From positions 1 through 28,513 of the forward strand of contig DASPFV010000287.1 of assembly GCA_035620975.1 (NCBI GenBank): a DNA stretch of 28,513 nt, given 5' to 3'. The DNA comes from DASPFV01 sp035620975 (GTDB lineage Bacteria > Acidobacteriota > Vicinamibacteria > Vicinamibacterales > 2-12-FULL-66-21). Both the position numbers and the translations under genes were made by a program. Below are positions 18,938-26,705 of this stretch, in pieces; within the stretch, counting starts at the first letter, position 1, and each line of letters starts with the position of its first letter. The notes beneath the pieces were generated by a model. The model made no database searches and was not told where the DNA came from. It saw only the letters and a program-made list of their open reading frames with translations.

Positions 18938-20298
18938 GCGTCCAATCCGTTCTCTCGAGACTGGGCCTCGGCACGGGCGAACTGCGTGCCTGGGCGATGT
19001 ACGACTGGGCCAACTCCGCCTTCTACACCACGATCGTGGCCGCGGTGTTCCCAATCTACTTCCACAGCGTGGTCGCCGGCGATCTGCCCGGCCCGCAGGC
19101 AACGAGTCGGTTCGCCTGGGCAACCACGATCGCGATTCTGATCGTGGCAGTCGTGGCGCCGCTCCTGGGGGCCATCGCCGATTTCGCCGGCCTCAAGAAG
19201 CGCTTCCTGGCGATCTTCATGGGCATGGGCGTGCTGTCGGCCACCGCGATGTACTGGCTGACGCGGGGCGACTGGCTGCTGGCCCTGGTGCTCTTCGTCA
19301 TCGGCAACGTCGGCGTCGCCGCCAGCGTCATCTTCTACGAATCGCTGCTGCCTCACCTCGTGGAGGAATCGGAGCTGGACCGCGTGTCGTCGGCCGGATA
19401 CGCCATCGGCTACCTGGGCGGCGGCGTGCTGCTGGCCATCAACCTGCTCATGATTCAGCGGCCGACCTGGTTCGGTATCGCGGACCCGGAGCTGGCCGTG
19501 AGGCTCTCGCTCGCGAGCGTCGGGATCTGGTGGCTCGTCTTCGCCGTCCCGCTGTTCTTGTACGTGCCGGAGCCGGCGCGCCGGATCGAGGCCGGCGAGC
19601 GGCCCGCCGGGAGCGTGGTCGCCGCGGGCGCCCGCCGGCTGCTCGAGACGCTCCAGGAGCTGCGGCGCTACCGGCAGGCCTTTCTGCTGCTGCTCGCGTT
19701 CGTGGTCTACAACGACGGGATCCAGACGATCATCCGGATGGCCAGCACGTATGGCACCGAGATCGGGATCGACCAGAGCGCGCTGATCGCGGCCCTGCTG
19801 ATCACACAATTCACCGGAGTGCCCTTCGCCTTCCTGTTCGGCTATCTGGCCGGCCGCGTCGGCGCGAAGACGGCCGTGTTCGGCGGCCTGGCGGTCTACG
19901 CGGGCATCACCGTGCTCGGCTACTTCATGCAGACCGCCACCCACTTCTTCGTGCTCGCCATCCTGGTCGGGATGGTCCAGGGCGGGACTCAGGCCTTGAG
20001 CCGTTCGCTCTTCGCCAGCATGATCCCGCGGCACAAGTCATCCGAGTTCTTCGCGTTCTTCGGCGTGTTCGAACGCTACGCCGGCGTGCTCGGGCCTCTG
20101 ATCTTCGCCACGATGGTCGAGGCCACGGGCTCCAGCCGCAACGCGATCCTCGCCGTCATCGCCTTCTTCGTCGTCGGCGGAGGCATCCTGGCTTTTGTGA
20201 ACGTGGAGGAAGGCCGCGCGGCCGCGCGCCTGGCCGAGGCCGATGTCACGACCATCGCGCAGAGAGCGGGCGGGACCGCCAGCGGTCCGCACCCGTGA
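18934..20298 (+). CDS. UMF1/Atg22-type MFS transporter
   Basis: Major facilitator superfamily transporter of the UMF1 (vacuole effluxer Atg22-like) family, 454 residues, about 11-12 membrane helices. The family signature WAMYDWANSAFYTTIVAAVF appears near residues 21-40, and PRHKSSEFFAFFGVFER late in the protein is also typical. The substrate of bacterial members is not established; amino-acid efflux is known only for the fungal relative. I chose TTG at 18934, which overlaps the ATPase stop (TTGA) and follows AGGAAG at good spacing; the frame continues upstream but only as shadow. The next ATG lies within the signature and is too late. Confidence 0.9.
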   Translation: MSVQSVLSRLGLGTGELRAWAMYDWANSAFYTTIVAAVFPIYFHSVVAGDLPGPQATSRFAWATTIAILIVAVVAPLLGAIADFAGLKKRFLAIFMGMGVLSATAMYWLTRGDWLLALVLFVIGNVGVAASVIFYESLLPHLVEESELDRVSSAGYAIGYLGGGVLLAINLLMIQRPTWFGIADPELAVRLSLASVGIWWLVFAVPLFLYVPEPARRIEAGERPAGSVVAAGARRLLETLQELRRYRQAFLLLLAFVVYNDGIQTIIRMASTYGTEIGIDQSALIAALLITQFTGVPFAFLFGYLAGRVGAKTAVFGGLAVYAGITVLGYFMQTATHFFVLAILVGMVQGGTQALSRSLFASMIPRHKSSEFFAFFGVFERYAGVLGPLIFATMVEATGSSRNAILAVIAFFVVGGGILAFVNVEEGRAAARLAEADVTTIAQRAGGTASGPHP

Positions 20299-20320
20299 TC
20301 AACGGTGCGCCTGTGGTTCA

Positions 20321-20397
20321 GTGTTCTTCCGTGTTATTCCGTGGCGGGGATCCACCCTGTGCCTCTAGTTCCGTGTTCTTCCGTGTTGTTCCGTGGC
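20321..20397 (+). repeat. Intergenic 10-base array, two copies, TTCCGTG type
   Basis: GTGTTCTTCC GTGTTATTCC GTGGCG (20321-20346) recurs 52 bases later as GTGTTCTTCC-GTGTTGTTCC-GTGGCG (20373-20398), one base different. Each copy is itself a tandem of 10-base units. A near-identical stretch occurs at 28214-28243. The gap lies between the MFS stop and the acyltransferase, and the second copy covers that gene's probable start codon. Confidence 0.8.
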
Positions 20398-21717
20398 GTT
20401 AATCCCGTCGTCCGGTGGCTGGCTGGCGCGGCCTCGTGGGTCTTCTACCGCGTAGACTGCGTCGGCGAGGTGCCGGCTGACGGCGCGCTGATACTGCTGC
20501 CGAATCACCCGAACGCGCTGCTCGATCCGGCGGTCGTCTGGGCGACGGCCGGACGCGACGTGAGGTTTCTCGCCAAGTCCACCCTGTTTGCCGGCCCGCT
20601 GCGGCCCTTCCTGCAGGGCGCCGGCGCGATCCCGGTCTACCGCCGGATGGATCCCGGGGCCGATACGTCGCGCAATGCCGAAACCTTTGCGGCGGTCGCG
20701 GGGGCCCTGGCTGCGGGCGACGCGATCTGCCTCTTCCCCGAAGGCGTCAGCCACTCCTCCGGGCGGCTCGAACCGCTGCGGACGGGCGCGGCGCGGATGG
20801 CGCTCGAAGCCGAGCGAGAGGGGACTCCCGTCGCCCTGGTGCCGGTGGGGCTGAACTTCGATCGCAAGACGGCTTTCCGATCCCGCGTGACAGTCGTCTA
20901 CGGCAAGCCGTTCTCCGGCGCGGATCTGGTCGCCTCGCCTCAGACGGATCAGGCTGCCGCCGTACGCACGCTGACGGATCGCATGGCCGATCACATCCGA
21001 CGGCTGCTGATCGAGGCCGACCCGGTTGCGGACGCGGCACTCGTCGAGCGCGTCGATCGGCTGTACGCCGCCGCGCGGGGGCGCTCGCGAGACCCCGAGG
21101 AACGACTGAGGCGGCGACAGCTGATTGCAGGGGGAATGGAGCGCCTGCGCCTGCGGGCGCCCGAGCGTTACGAGCAGATCCTTCTGCAGCTCCGACGCTA
21201 CGATCAGCGGCTGGGCCGGTTCGGGCTGCGCGACCGTCATCTCGACTGGCAGATCGCGCGCGACGACGTCATCCGGTTCGCAGTGCGCGAATCGCTCCTG
21301 CTCGTGATGCTCGGGCCGCTCGTGCTGCTGGGGTTTGCGCTGTTCTTCGTCCCTTACCGGCTGACTGGCCTCGCAGCCCGGTGGTTCACCCGCGAGCGCG
21401 ACGTGCTCGCGACTGCGCAGGTGATCTCGGGTACGATCGTGTACGGCCTCTGGCTCGCCTGCGTCGCCTGGATCGCGTGGCGCGTGGGCGGCCCGGCGAC
21501 TGCGGCCGCCGCCGCGCTGGCCTTGCCGCTGCTCGCGCTCGGGGCGCTCTTCGCGATCGAGCGCGAATCGGCCGTGCTCGATGCCGTGCGCGTCTGGCTC
21601 CTGCTGCGGCGCGCTCACCCACGCACGCGCCAGCGGCTCCAGCGACGCCGCTCGGAACTGGCGGACGTCCTCGACGAGGTCCACGCCTGGCTGATGGGCG
21701 AGCCGGCCGACACGTGA
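20383..21717 (+). CDS. PlsC-like 1-acylglycerol-3-phosphate acyltransferase with C-terminal membrane segments
   Basis: Probable phospholipid acyltransferase, about 444 residues. The core has LLPNHPNALLDP with catalytic His42 (an H-x5-D spacing, against the usual H-x4-D), FLQGAGAIPVYRR and FPEGVSHSSG with Glu120 in the substrate-binding block. After the acyltransferase domain come a helical region and three hydrophobic spans (around LLLVMLGPLVLLGFALFFV, IVYGLWLACVAWIAWRV and ALALPLLALGALFA). The start is uncertain: GTG at 20383, TTG at 20386 and two further GTGs upstream all lie within the intergenic repeat; the conserved part begins only at VVRWLAG. The MurE-like gene starts 12 bases after the stop. 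The acyl donor and exact acceptor cannot be told. Confidence 0.83.
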   Translation: MLFRGVNPVVRWLAGAASWVFYRVDCVGEVPADGALILLPNHPNALLDPAVVWATAGRDVRFLAKSTLFAGPLRPFLQGAGAIPVYRRMDPGADTSRNAETFAAVAGALAAGDAICLFPEGVSHSSGRLEPLRTGAARMALEAEREGTPVALVPVGLNFDRKTAFRSRVTVVYGKPFSGADLVASPQTDQAAAVRTLTDRMADHIRRLLIEADPVADAALVERVDRLYAAARGRSRDPEERLRRRQLIAGGMERLRLRAPERYEQILLQLRRYDQRLGRFGLRDRHLDWQIARDDVIRFAVRESLLLVMLGPLVLLGFALFFVPYRLTGLAARWFTRERDVLATAQVISGTIVYGLWLACVAWIAWRVGGPATAAAAALALPLLALGALFAIERESAVLDAVRVWLLLRRAHPRTRQRLQRRRSELADVLDEVHAWLMGEPADT

Positions 21718-21729
21718 TCCCGCTCCACC

Positions 21730-23193
21730 ATGCGACTTTCCACGCTTGCCGCCGACCTGGGCTCGGCGCCGCTCGAATCGGATCCCGAGATCTCCGGGCT
21801 GACGGAGGACAGCCGCCGCGTCGCACCCGGCATGCTCTTCGTGGCGGTACCGGGAACGGCACTGGACGGCCATGCCTACATCGCCGAGGCGGTGAACCGC
21901 GGAGCAGTCGCCGTCGTGGCCGAACGCGCCGGGACGGTACCGGCCGGCGTGCCGGTCGTCCGCGTGCCCTCGGCGCGCGCGGCGCTGGCGGTGCTCGCGG
22001 CACGCTTTTCGAACCATCCCGCCGATGGCCTGCACCTCATCGGCTTCACCGGCACGTTCGGCAAGACCAGCACGAGCGAGATCCTGCGACGGTTGCTCGA
22101 GGCCGGCGGCGTCCCCACGGGCGTGCTCGGCTCGCTCGGCGCACGTTATCGGTCATTCCACGATCCGGGGACTGGTCTGACGACGCCGGCACCGGTCGAG
22201 TTGCACAGAAGCCTCGCGGGGCTGCGGGCCGCGGGCGCGGGGACCGTGATCATGGAAGTGACCAGCCATGCGCTGACGCTCGGCCGCGTCCGCGGCGTGA
22301 CGTTCGCGGGCGGTCTGCTCGCAGGCATCCTGCCCGGCGAGCACACCGACTTCCACCGGTCGTACGAGGACTACGTGGCGGCCAAGCGGCTCTTCCTGGA
22401 ATACCTGGCGCCCGACGCGATGCTCGCCTACGACGCCGACAATCGCGCGGCACGGATGCTCGCGCGCGACGTCGGACGAGCGGCTGGCTTCTCACTCGCC
22501 GGACGCGATGCGGACCTGCAGTTCTACGACGTGCTGGCCGATCGGCATGGCGCAACATTCAGCCTGGGAGGCCGGGCAGTCGGCCGCGGGTCCGGCACGC
22601 GTCTGCACAGCACGCTGCTGGGCCAGGGGCACCTGCGCAACGTCGCGCTGGCACTGACCTACGCGCTCGAAGCCGGCGTGCCGCTCGAGGCCGCCCGGGA
22701 CGTGCTCGGCAGCCTCGAGCCACTCCGGCGGCGGATGGAGCGGTTCGCGATGGCCGGTCGAACGGTCCTCGACGACACGGCGGGCCACGCCGACAGCCTG
22801 CGGGCGACGTTCGACGTCGCGTCTTTGCTGCCCCACGACCGCGTCGCCGTCGTCTACGCGCTTCGCGGGAGGCGCGGCGCCGAGATCAATCGGCAGAACG
22901 CGCTCGCGCTCGCCGGCCTGGTCGCGCTGCACGGAGCGGAGCCGCTGATCGTGACCGCCGCCGTCGACGGGACGGGGCCTGCTGACAAAGTCGAGGAGCC
23001 CGAGATCGACGCGACGCGTCAGGCGCTCGTCTCGCGCGGCCGACGGTTCATCTGGCACGATGCGCTGGCGTCGGCCGTCCAGGACGCCCTGGTTCGGACC
23101 GCGCCCGGGGATCTGATCGTTCTCGTCGGCGCGCAGGGCATGAATCGCGGCCGCGAGTTCCTCGAGCGCATCGCGGCTGGCGAGGGTGCGTGA
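21730..23193 (+). CDS. Divergent MurE-like Mur ligase paralogue
   Basis: ATP-dependent amide ligase of the Mur family, 487 residues, closest in layout to UDP-MurNAc-tripeptide synthetase (MurE). Domain 1 starts ISGLTEDSRRVAPGMLFVAV. The P-loop reads GFTGTFGKTSTSEI with Lys112, where MurE usually has TGTNGKTTT. MEVTSHALTLGRVRG matches the MurE MEVSSHAL block, and a Lys in the carbamylation position is present (Lys219, YVAAKRLF). But the usual N-L-x-x-D-H-L-D-Y-H block reads GILPGEHTDFH, and the C-terminal amino-acid selecting DNPR motif is missing (VDGTGPADKVEEPEI instead). No dcw-cluster neighbours are present, so a second, specialised ligase rather than the housekeeping MurE is likely. ATG at 21730. 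Confidence 0.8.
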   Translation: MRLSTLAADLGSAPLESDPEISGLTEDSRRVAPGMLFVAVPGTALDGHAYIAEAVNRGAVAVVAERAGTVPAGVPVVRVPSARAALAVLAARFSNHPADGLHLIGFTGTFGKTSTSEILRRLLEAGGVPTGVLGSLGARYRSFHDPGTGLTTPAPVELHRSLAGLRAAGAGTVIMEVTSHALTLGRVRGVTFAGGLLAGILPGEHTDFHRSYEDYVAAKRLFLEYLAPDAMLAYDADNRAARMLARDVGRAAGFSLAGRDADLQFYDVLADRHGATFSLGGRAVGRGSGTRLHSTLLGQGHLRNVALALTYALEAGVPLEAARDVLGSLEPLRRRMERFAMAGRTVLDDTAGHADSLRATFDVASLLPHDRVAVVYALRGRRGAEINRQNALALAGLVALHGAEPLIVTAAVDGTGPADKVEEPEIDATRQALVSRGRRFIWHDALASAVQDALVRTAPGDLIVLVGAQGMNRGREFLERIAAGEGA

Positions 23194-23220
23194 ATCGCCG
23201 ATGGCCTGTCTGGTTTCTGG

Positions 23221-23400
23221 GCGCGGACGGATGGTCGCGGAGGCGTGTCCAGGTGTTCACGAACGCGGATGGACGCGGATCCTTGTCCGGGCGTCACGGG
23301 TCGCGGATGAACACGGATGGTCGCGGATGCTTGCCTGCACTTCGCAGGGATGATGGCGGATGCTTGCCTGATCCTGGCGGGTCGCGGATTACCACGGATT
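23221..23400 (+). repeat. Intergenic 10-base array, CGCGGAT type, 3' of the MurE-like gene
   Basis: Units with core CGGAT recur at exact 10-base spacing: GAACGCGGAT-GGACGCGGAT (23261-23280), TCGCGGATGA-ACACGGATGG-TCGCGGATGC (23301-23330) and GTCGCGGATT-ACCACGGATT (23381-23400). Scattered single units (GCGCGGACGG at 23221, GGCGGATGC near 23355) and a repeated GATGCTTGCCTG (23327 and 23359 regions) lie between. The motif is close to the reverse complement of the TTCCGTGTT type seen elsewhere. Bases 23194-23599 show no supportable gene. Confidence 0.75.
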
Positions 23401-23517
23401 GACGAAGCCCGCGCTGGTGGCGCTCCTCGGTTCTGACCGGACGGGAGCCGCCTGGCTGGTCCGGGCCCGCCTCCACGGTTGCCTTACGCCACGCAGCGAC
23501 GGCAGCACTTCGCCGGC

Positions 23518-23579
23518 CTCCGGATTCCAGATTCCGTCAACTCTCTGGAGGAAAACCTTGAAATCCCTGGAATCCGGGG
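23518..23579. other. Long inverted repeat 3' of the minus-strand S9 peptidase
   Basis: CCGGATTCCAG (23520-23530) and CTGGAATCCGG (23567-23577) are an 11-base perfect inverted repeat with a 36-base loop; a G-T pair and a C-G pair extend it to 13. It sits 21 bases beyond the peptidase stop. No T-run follows on either strand, so it is not a classical terminator. An mRNA 3'-end stabiliser or the trace of a small mobile repeat are possible readings. Confidence 0.5.
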
Positions 23580-23599
23580 TGGACCTCGAAGCAACTGAA

Positions 23600-25552
23600 T
23601 CAGCGATCGAGCAGGTGGCGCTGCACGAAGAGCACCCAGGCGTAGGTGTTGTAGTCGTTGGTGGACCGCGTCAGCCCGTGCCCCGCATCGGTGTAGACGA
23701 CGTACCACAGCGGGGTGCCGTTGGCGCGGATGGCGGCGGCCATCTGTTCCGCCTGATCCAGCGGGACACGCGTGTCCTTCGCGCCCTGGGCGATGAACAG
23801 CGGAATGCGGATCCTGGCGGCGTGGCTCAGAGGCGAGATGCTCTTCAGGAACGCGCGCATCTCGGGATCCGCGGGGTCGCCGTACTCGAGTCTGCGATCC
23901 GCCCGGCGCGATTCCTCGGTGGACTCGAGGAACGACACGAGGTCCGACATGCCGAACCCCTCGAAGGCACAACGAATCCGATCGCCGTACTCGATGGCCG
24001 CGGCCAGCGTCAGGTACCCCCCGTAGCTGCCGCCGGTCACCATGACGCGATCCTTGTCGAGCCACGGCTGCCCCGCGATCCAGTCGAGCAGTGCGCCGAT
24101 GTCCTTCACCACGTCGGCCCGGCGGCGGCCGTCGTCGAGCTGTTCGAACGTGCGCCCGAATCCGGTGGAGCCCCGGACGTTGGGGTAGATGATGGCAATC
24201 CCGAGCTCGTTCCGGAAGTAGTTGCTGCGGCCCAGGAACCGCGGGCGCTCCCGCTCCTGAGGGCCCCCGTGGATGTTGATGATCACGGGGCGGGGGCCGG
24301 TGAAGCGGGCGGGCGGCCGATAGAGCACGCCCGAGATCGAGCGGCCGTCGAAGGAGGGCCAGCGAACGATCTCGGCGTCGGGCAGCGACGCGGGATTCGC
24401 GCCGCCGACTTCGCTCGTCGTCCAGCGTTCGACGGTGCCGCGCGCCGCGTGCCACGAGTACACGTCGCTGAAGGTGTGAGCGCCGGAGAGCACGAAGGAC
24501 AGCTCCGGGTGGCCGGGACGCCACGCGAGGCGCGAAATCACGCCCGGCGGCAGATCCACGCGTCGCGCGGCGGCCGACGCCGTGATCACTTCGAGGGCGC
24601 TCGACGCTTCGCGGTCGTACACCACGGCGAGGTGACGGCCGTCGCTCGACTGTGCGAACGCTTCGACAGCCTCGCCCGCGGAGGTCAGCGCCGTCCATCG
24701 ACCATCCGCGGCGACCGGCCGCGTCCACAATCGCACCAGCTCTTCGCCGTTGTCGGTCAGGGCCAGCACGCGACGGCCATCCGCGCTGTAACGCGCGATG
24801 TTGGATCCGCGCAAATCCAGGTTCGGGACGCGAACGGCAGGGCCGTGGCGATCGGTCAAGGCGATGCGCCGGCCCGATTCAACGTCGATCCGCCAGAGAT
24901 AGCCGAATCCGCTCGACACGGTCTCGAACGCCAGGAGCTCGCGGTCGTCGGGCGACCAGTCGAGAGCTGTCCACGAGCCTTCGAGCTCCGCGACCATGCG
25001 CTCGGTGCCGGGCCTGTCGGGGTTCAGGACCCAGATGTCGCGGTTCTTCCCGTCCCGGCGCGTGGAGTCGAACGCAATCAGACCTTTGTGACGGGACCAG
25101 ACCGGCTCGCCGGACCGCGACCGGCCGTCGGTCAGCAGCGTCGTGGCGCCCGTCGCCGGATCCAGCCTGACGAGCTGCATCGCCTCGGCCCCGCCGCCGG
25201 CGTCCTTCAAGAAGACGAAATACCGTCCGCCGGGCTCGTACCATGCGCCCCCGGTCACCCCGTCGCGGAAGAACGTGAGCTGCGTGCGGGCGGCACCGGG
25301 ACCCGCCACCTCGTGGATCTGCGGGACGTTCCCGAACACCGTCGAGACGAGAATCCGGCGTTCGACTGGATGCCACGCGAGCAGGGTCGCGGACCGGAAC
25401 TCGCCGTACCGGGAAACGGCGTCGGCCAGCGAGAGCGGCACCGGCGGCACACCCTCCGCGGTCACCGTCGCGGGCGTCGGCAGGACGGCGTCCTGAGCGA
25501 AGGCGGCAACCGGCAGCAGCACCAGCAGGAGCGCGCGCACGAGATGGAACAT
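23600..25552 (-). CDS. Secreted S9-family peptidase (prolyl oligopeptidase/acylaminoacyl-peptidase type)
   Basis: Second S9 serine peptidase of the window, 650 residues, only distantly like the one at 4978. A signal peptide (MFHLVRALLLVLLPVAAFA, cut before QDA) directs export. Residues about 40-380 form the propeller, with blades such as WSPDDRELLAFE and YSADGRRVLALTD. The hydrolase domain has NIHGGPQ for the oxyanion hole and YPNVRGSTGFGR, then Ser509 in the canonical GGSYGG, Asp593 in GAKDTRVP and His625 in DAGHGL. ATG at 25550-25552 fits the signal peptide; the frame is open about 43 codons further but without sense. It is monocistronic on the minus strand, with a TATAAT 44 bases upstream. 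The plus-strand open frame across it is an antisense artefact. Confidence 0.94.
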   Translation of the reverse strand: MFHLVRALLLVLLPVAAFAQDAVLPTPATVTAEGVPPVPLSLADAVSRYGEFRSATLLAWHPVERRILVSTVFGNVPQIHEVAGPGAARTQLTFFRDGVTGGAWYEPGGRYFVFLKDAGGGAEAMQLVRLDPATGATTLLTDGRSRSGEPVWSRHKGLIAFDSTRRDGKNRDIWVLNPDRPGTERMVAELEGSWTALDWSPDDRELLAFETVSSGFGYLWRIDVESGRRIALTDRHGPAVRVPNLDLRGSNIARYSADGRRVLALTDNGEELVRLWTRPVAADGRWTALTSAGEAVEAFAQSSDGRHLAVVYDREASSALEVITASAAARRVDLPPGVISRLAWRPGHPELSFVLSGAHTFSDVYSWHAARGTVERWTTSEVGGANPASLPDAEIVRWPSFDGRSISGVLYRPPARFTGPRPVIINIHGGPQERERPRFLGRSNYFRNELGIAIIYPNVRGSTGFGRTFEQLDDGRRRADVVKDIGALLDWIAGQPWLDKDRVMVTGGSYGGYLTLAAAIEYGDRIRCAFEGFGMSDLVSFLESTEESRRADRRLEYGDPADPEMRAFLKSISPLSHAARIRIPLFIAQGAKDTRVPLDQAEQMAAAIRANGTPLWYVVYTDAGHGLTRSTNDYNTYAWVLFVQRHLLDR

Positions 25553-25595
25553 AGAACTTCGACGGGGGGAACGGTCGGACTGCCGGGGAGGGCTC

Positions 25596-25601
25596 ATTAT
25601 A
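25596..25601 (-). promoter_or_regulatory. Perfect -10 (TATAAT) upstream of the S9 peptidase
   Basis: The minus strand reads CACTATAATGAG across 25605-25594, an exact TATAAT in otherwise very GC-rich DNA, 44 bases before the start codon. No -35 lies at 16-18 bases; a TTGACG (25632-25627) is 25 bases away, too far for a standard sigma-70 promoter. An activator-dependent promoter is possible. Confidence 0.45.
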
Positions 25602-25660
25602 GTGCAAACTCCCCCGGGGCGGCGTTCGTCAAAGCATCGGGCGACGCAGCCGTTGCCGGG

Positions 25661-25690
25661 TTCTGCAGGGTTCTGCAGCATTCTGCGCCG
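25661..25690 (+). repeat. Three-unit 10-base array, TTCTGC type
   Basis: TTCTGCAGGG, TTCTGCAGCA and TTCTGCGCCG follow in register at 25661-25690. The same 10-base period as the other intergenic arrays, with an unrelated core. Located between the divergent S9 peptidase and the epimerase, 40 bases before the latter's start. Confidence 0.65.
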
Positions 25691-25730
25691 GGCGTCGCCG
25701 TAACGGGATCGTCACCGGGGAGCACACCTG

Positions 25731-26663
25731 ATGAAGATCGTGATCGCCGGCGGGACCGGGTTTCTCGGCGCGCCGCTGGCCGAGATGTACGCCGAAGAGG
25801 GACACGACGTGCGCGTGCTGACCCGATCGCTCATGTCGGGCGACACGCGCCACGATCCCGGCACGGGCGTGCCGGGCATCACGCGCGTCGGCTGGAAGCC
25901 GGACGGGACCTCGGGGCCGTGGGCCGCCGCCGTCGAAGCCGCCGACGCGGTCGTGAACCTCGCGGGTGAATCGGTCGCCGGCGCGCGATGGACCCCGCAG
26001 CGCAAAGCGCTGCTGCGCGACAGCCGCCTGCTGCCCACGCGCAGTCTGGCTGCGGCGATTGCGTCCGCCGCTCATCCGCCTCCGGTGTTCATCAGCGGGA
26101 GCGCCGTCGGTTACTACGGGCCGTCGGGCGCGGAGCCGAAAAAGGAGGACGCTCCACCCGGTTCGGATTTTCTCGCGGTGCTCTGCCAGGATTGGGAAGC
26201 GGAAGCGCGCCGTGTCGTCCGCCACGAGACACGGGTCGTGCTGCTCCGCACTGGCATCGCGCTCGAACGGTCTGGAGGCGCGCTGCCGCAGATGATCCGG
26301 CCGTTCCGGTTCTTCGCCGGCGGCCCACTCGGATCCGGCCGGCAGTACGTCTCCTGGATCCACCGGCTCGACTGGGTCGAGATCGTGAGATGGATCGTCC
26401 AGAGTCCAGACGCGGCAGGCCCGATCAACGCCACTGCACCCTGCCCGGTCACGAACCGTGAGCTGGCCCGCGCGATCGGCCGCGCGCTTCGCCGACCGAG
26501 CTTCGTGCCCGTTCCGGCGCCCGTGCTCACGGTGGCGCTCGGCGAGATGGCCGGCTCGATCCTCACCGGCCAGCGCGTGCTTCCGGCACGCGCGCAGCAG
26601 CTCGGATACCAGTTCAGGTACCCCGAAATCGATCAGGCGTTCAGGGGAATCTTCGGAGATTGA
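25731..26663 (+). CDS. TIGR01777-type NAD-dependent epimerase (YfcH/SDR39U1-like)
   Basis: Extended short-chain dehydrogenase of 310 residues, cytoplasmic, physiological substrate unknown. Dinucleotide-binding GGTGFLG is at residues 7-13, followed by the family marks VVNLAGESVAGARWT, RDSRLLPTRSL, SGSAVGYYG (active-site Tyr region), and LRTGIALERSGGALPQM. The C-terminal DUF1731 segment is clear (PVTNRELARAIGRALRRP, VLPARAQQLGYQFRYP). ATG at 25731 follows GGGGAGCACACCTG, a usable ribosome-binding site. No operon partner: the next gene is convergent. In other organisms members are near cell-division or photosystem functions, but nothing here indicates a role. Confidence 0.92.
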   Translation: MKIVIAGGTGFLGAPLAEMYAEEGHDVRVLTRSLMSGDTRHDPGTGVPGITRVGWKPDGTSGPWAAAVEAADAVVNLAGESVAGARWTPQRKALLRDSRLLPTRSLAAAIASAAHPPPVFISGSAVGYYGPSGAEPKKEDAPPGSDFLAVLCQDWEAEARRVVRHETRVVLLRTGIALERSGGALPQMIRPFRFFAGGPLGSGRQYVSWIHRLDWVEIVRWIVQSPDAAGPINATAPCPVTNRELARAIGRALRRPSFVPVPAPVLTVALGEMAGSILTGQRVLPARAQQLGYQFRYPEIDQAFRGIFGD

Positions 26664-26675
26664 CGAACGAACGGC

Positions 26676-26689
26676 CGCGCGCGCGCGCG
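26676..26689. repeat. (CG)7 dinucleotide tract between convergent genes
   Basis: Fourteen bases of alternating CG at 26676-26689, flanked by GAACGAACGG and GAACGAGCG, in the 42-base gap between the converging epimerase and oxidoreductase genes. Alternating CG can adopt Z-DNA and also a self-paired RNA stem. No T-run follows. Confidence 0.6.
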
Positions 26690-26705
26690 AACGAGCGCCC
26701 CGGCG

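Noticed and set aside
17792..20298. Defence or mobile module around the archaeal-type ATPase
   Set aside because: No nuclease, toxin, integrase, methylase or repeat boundaries; the only coupled partner is an MFS transporter.
25627..25632. TTGACG as the -35 partner of the TATAAT at 25601-25596
   Set aside because: Spacing of 25 bases is too long for a sigma-70 promoter.
23399..25969. Very long plus-strand open frame (856 codons) across the S9 peptidase
   Set aside because: It is antisense to a gene with intact catalytic triad and signal peptide. The translation is rich in Arg, Gly, Val, Asp and His with no domain, and is expected in GC-rich DNA.
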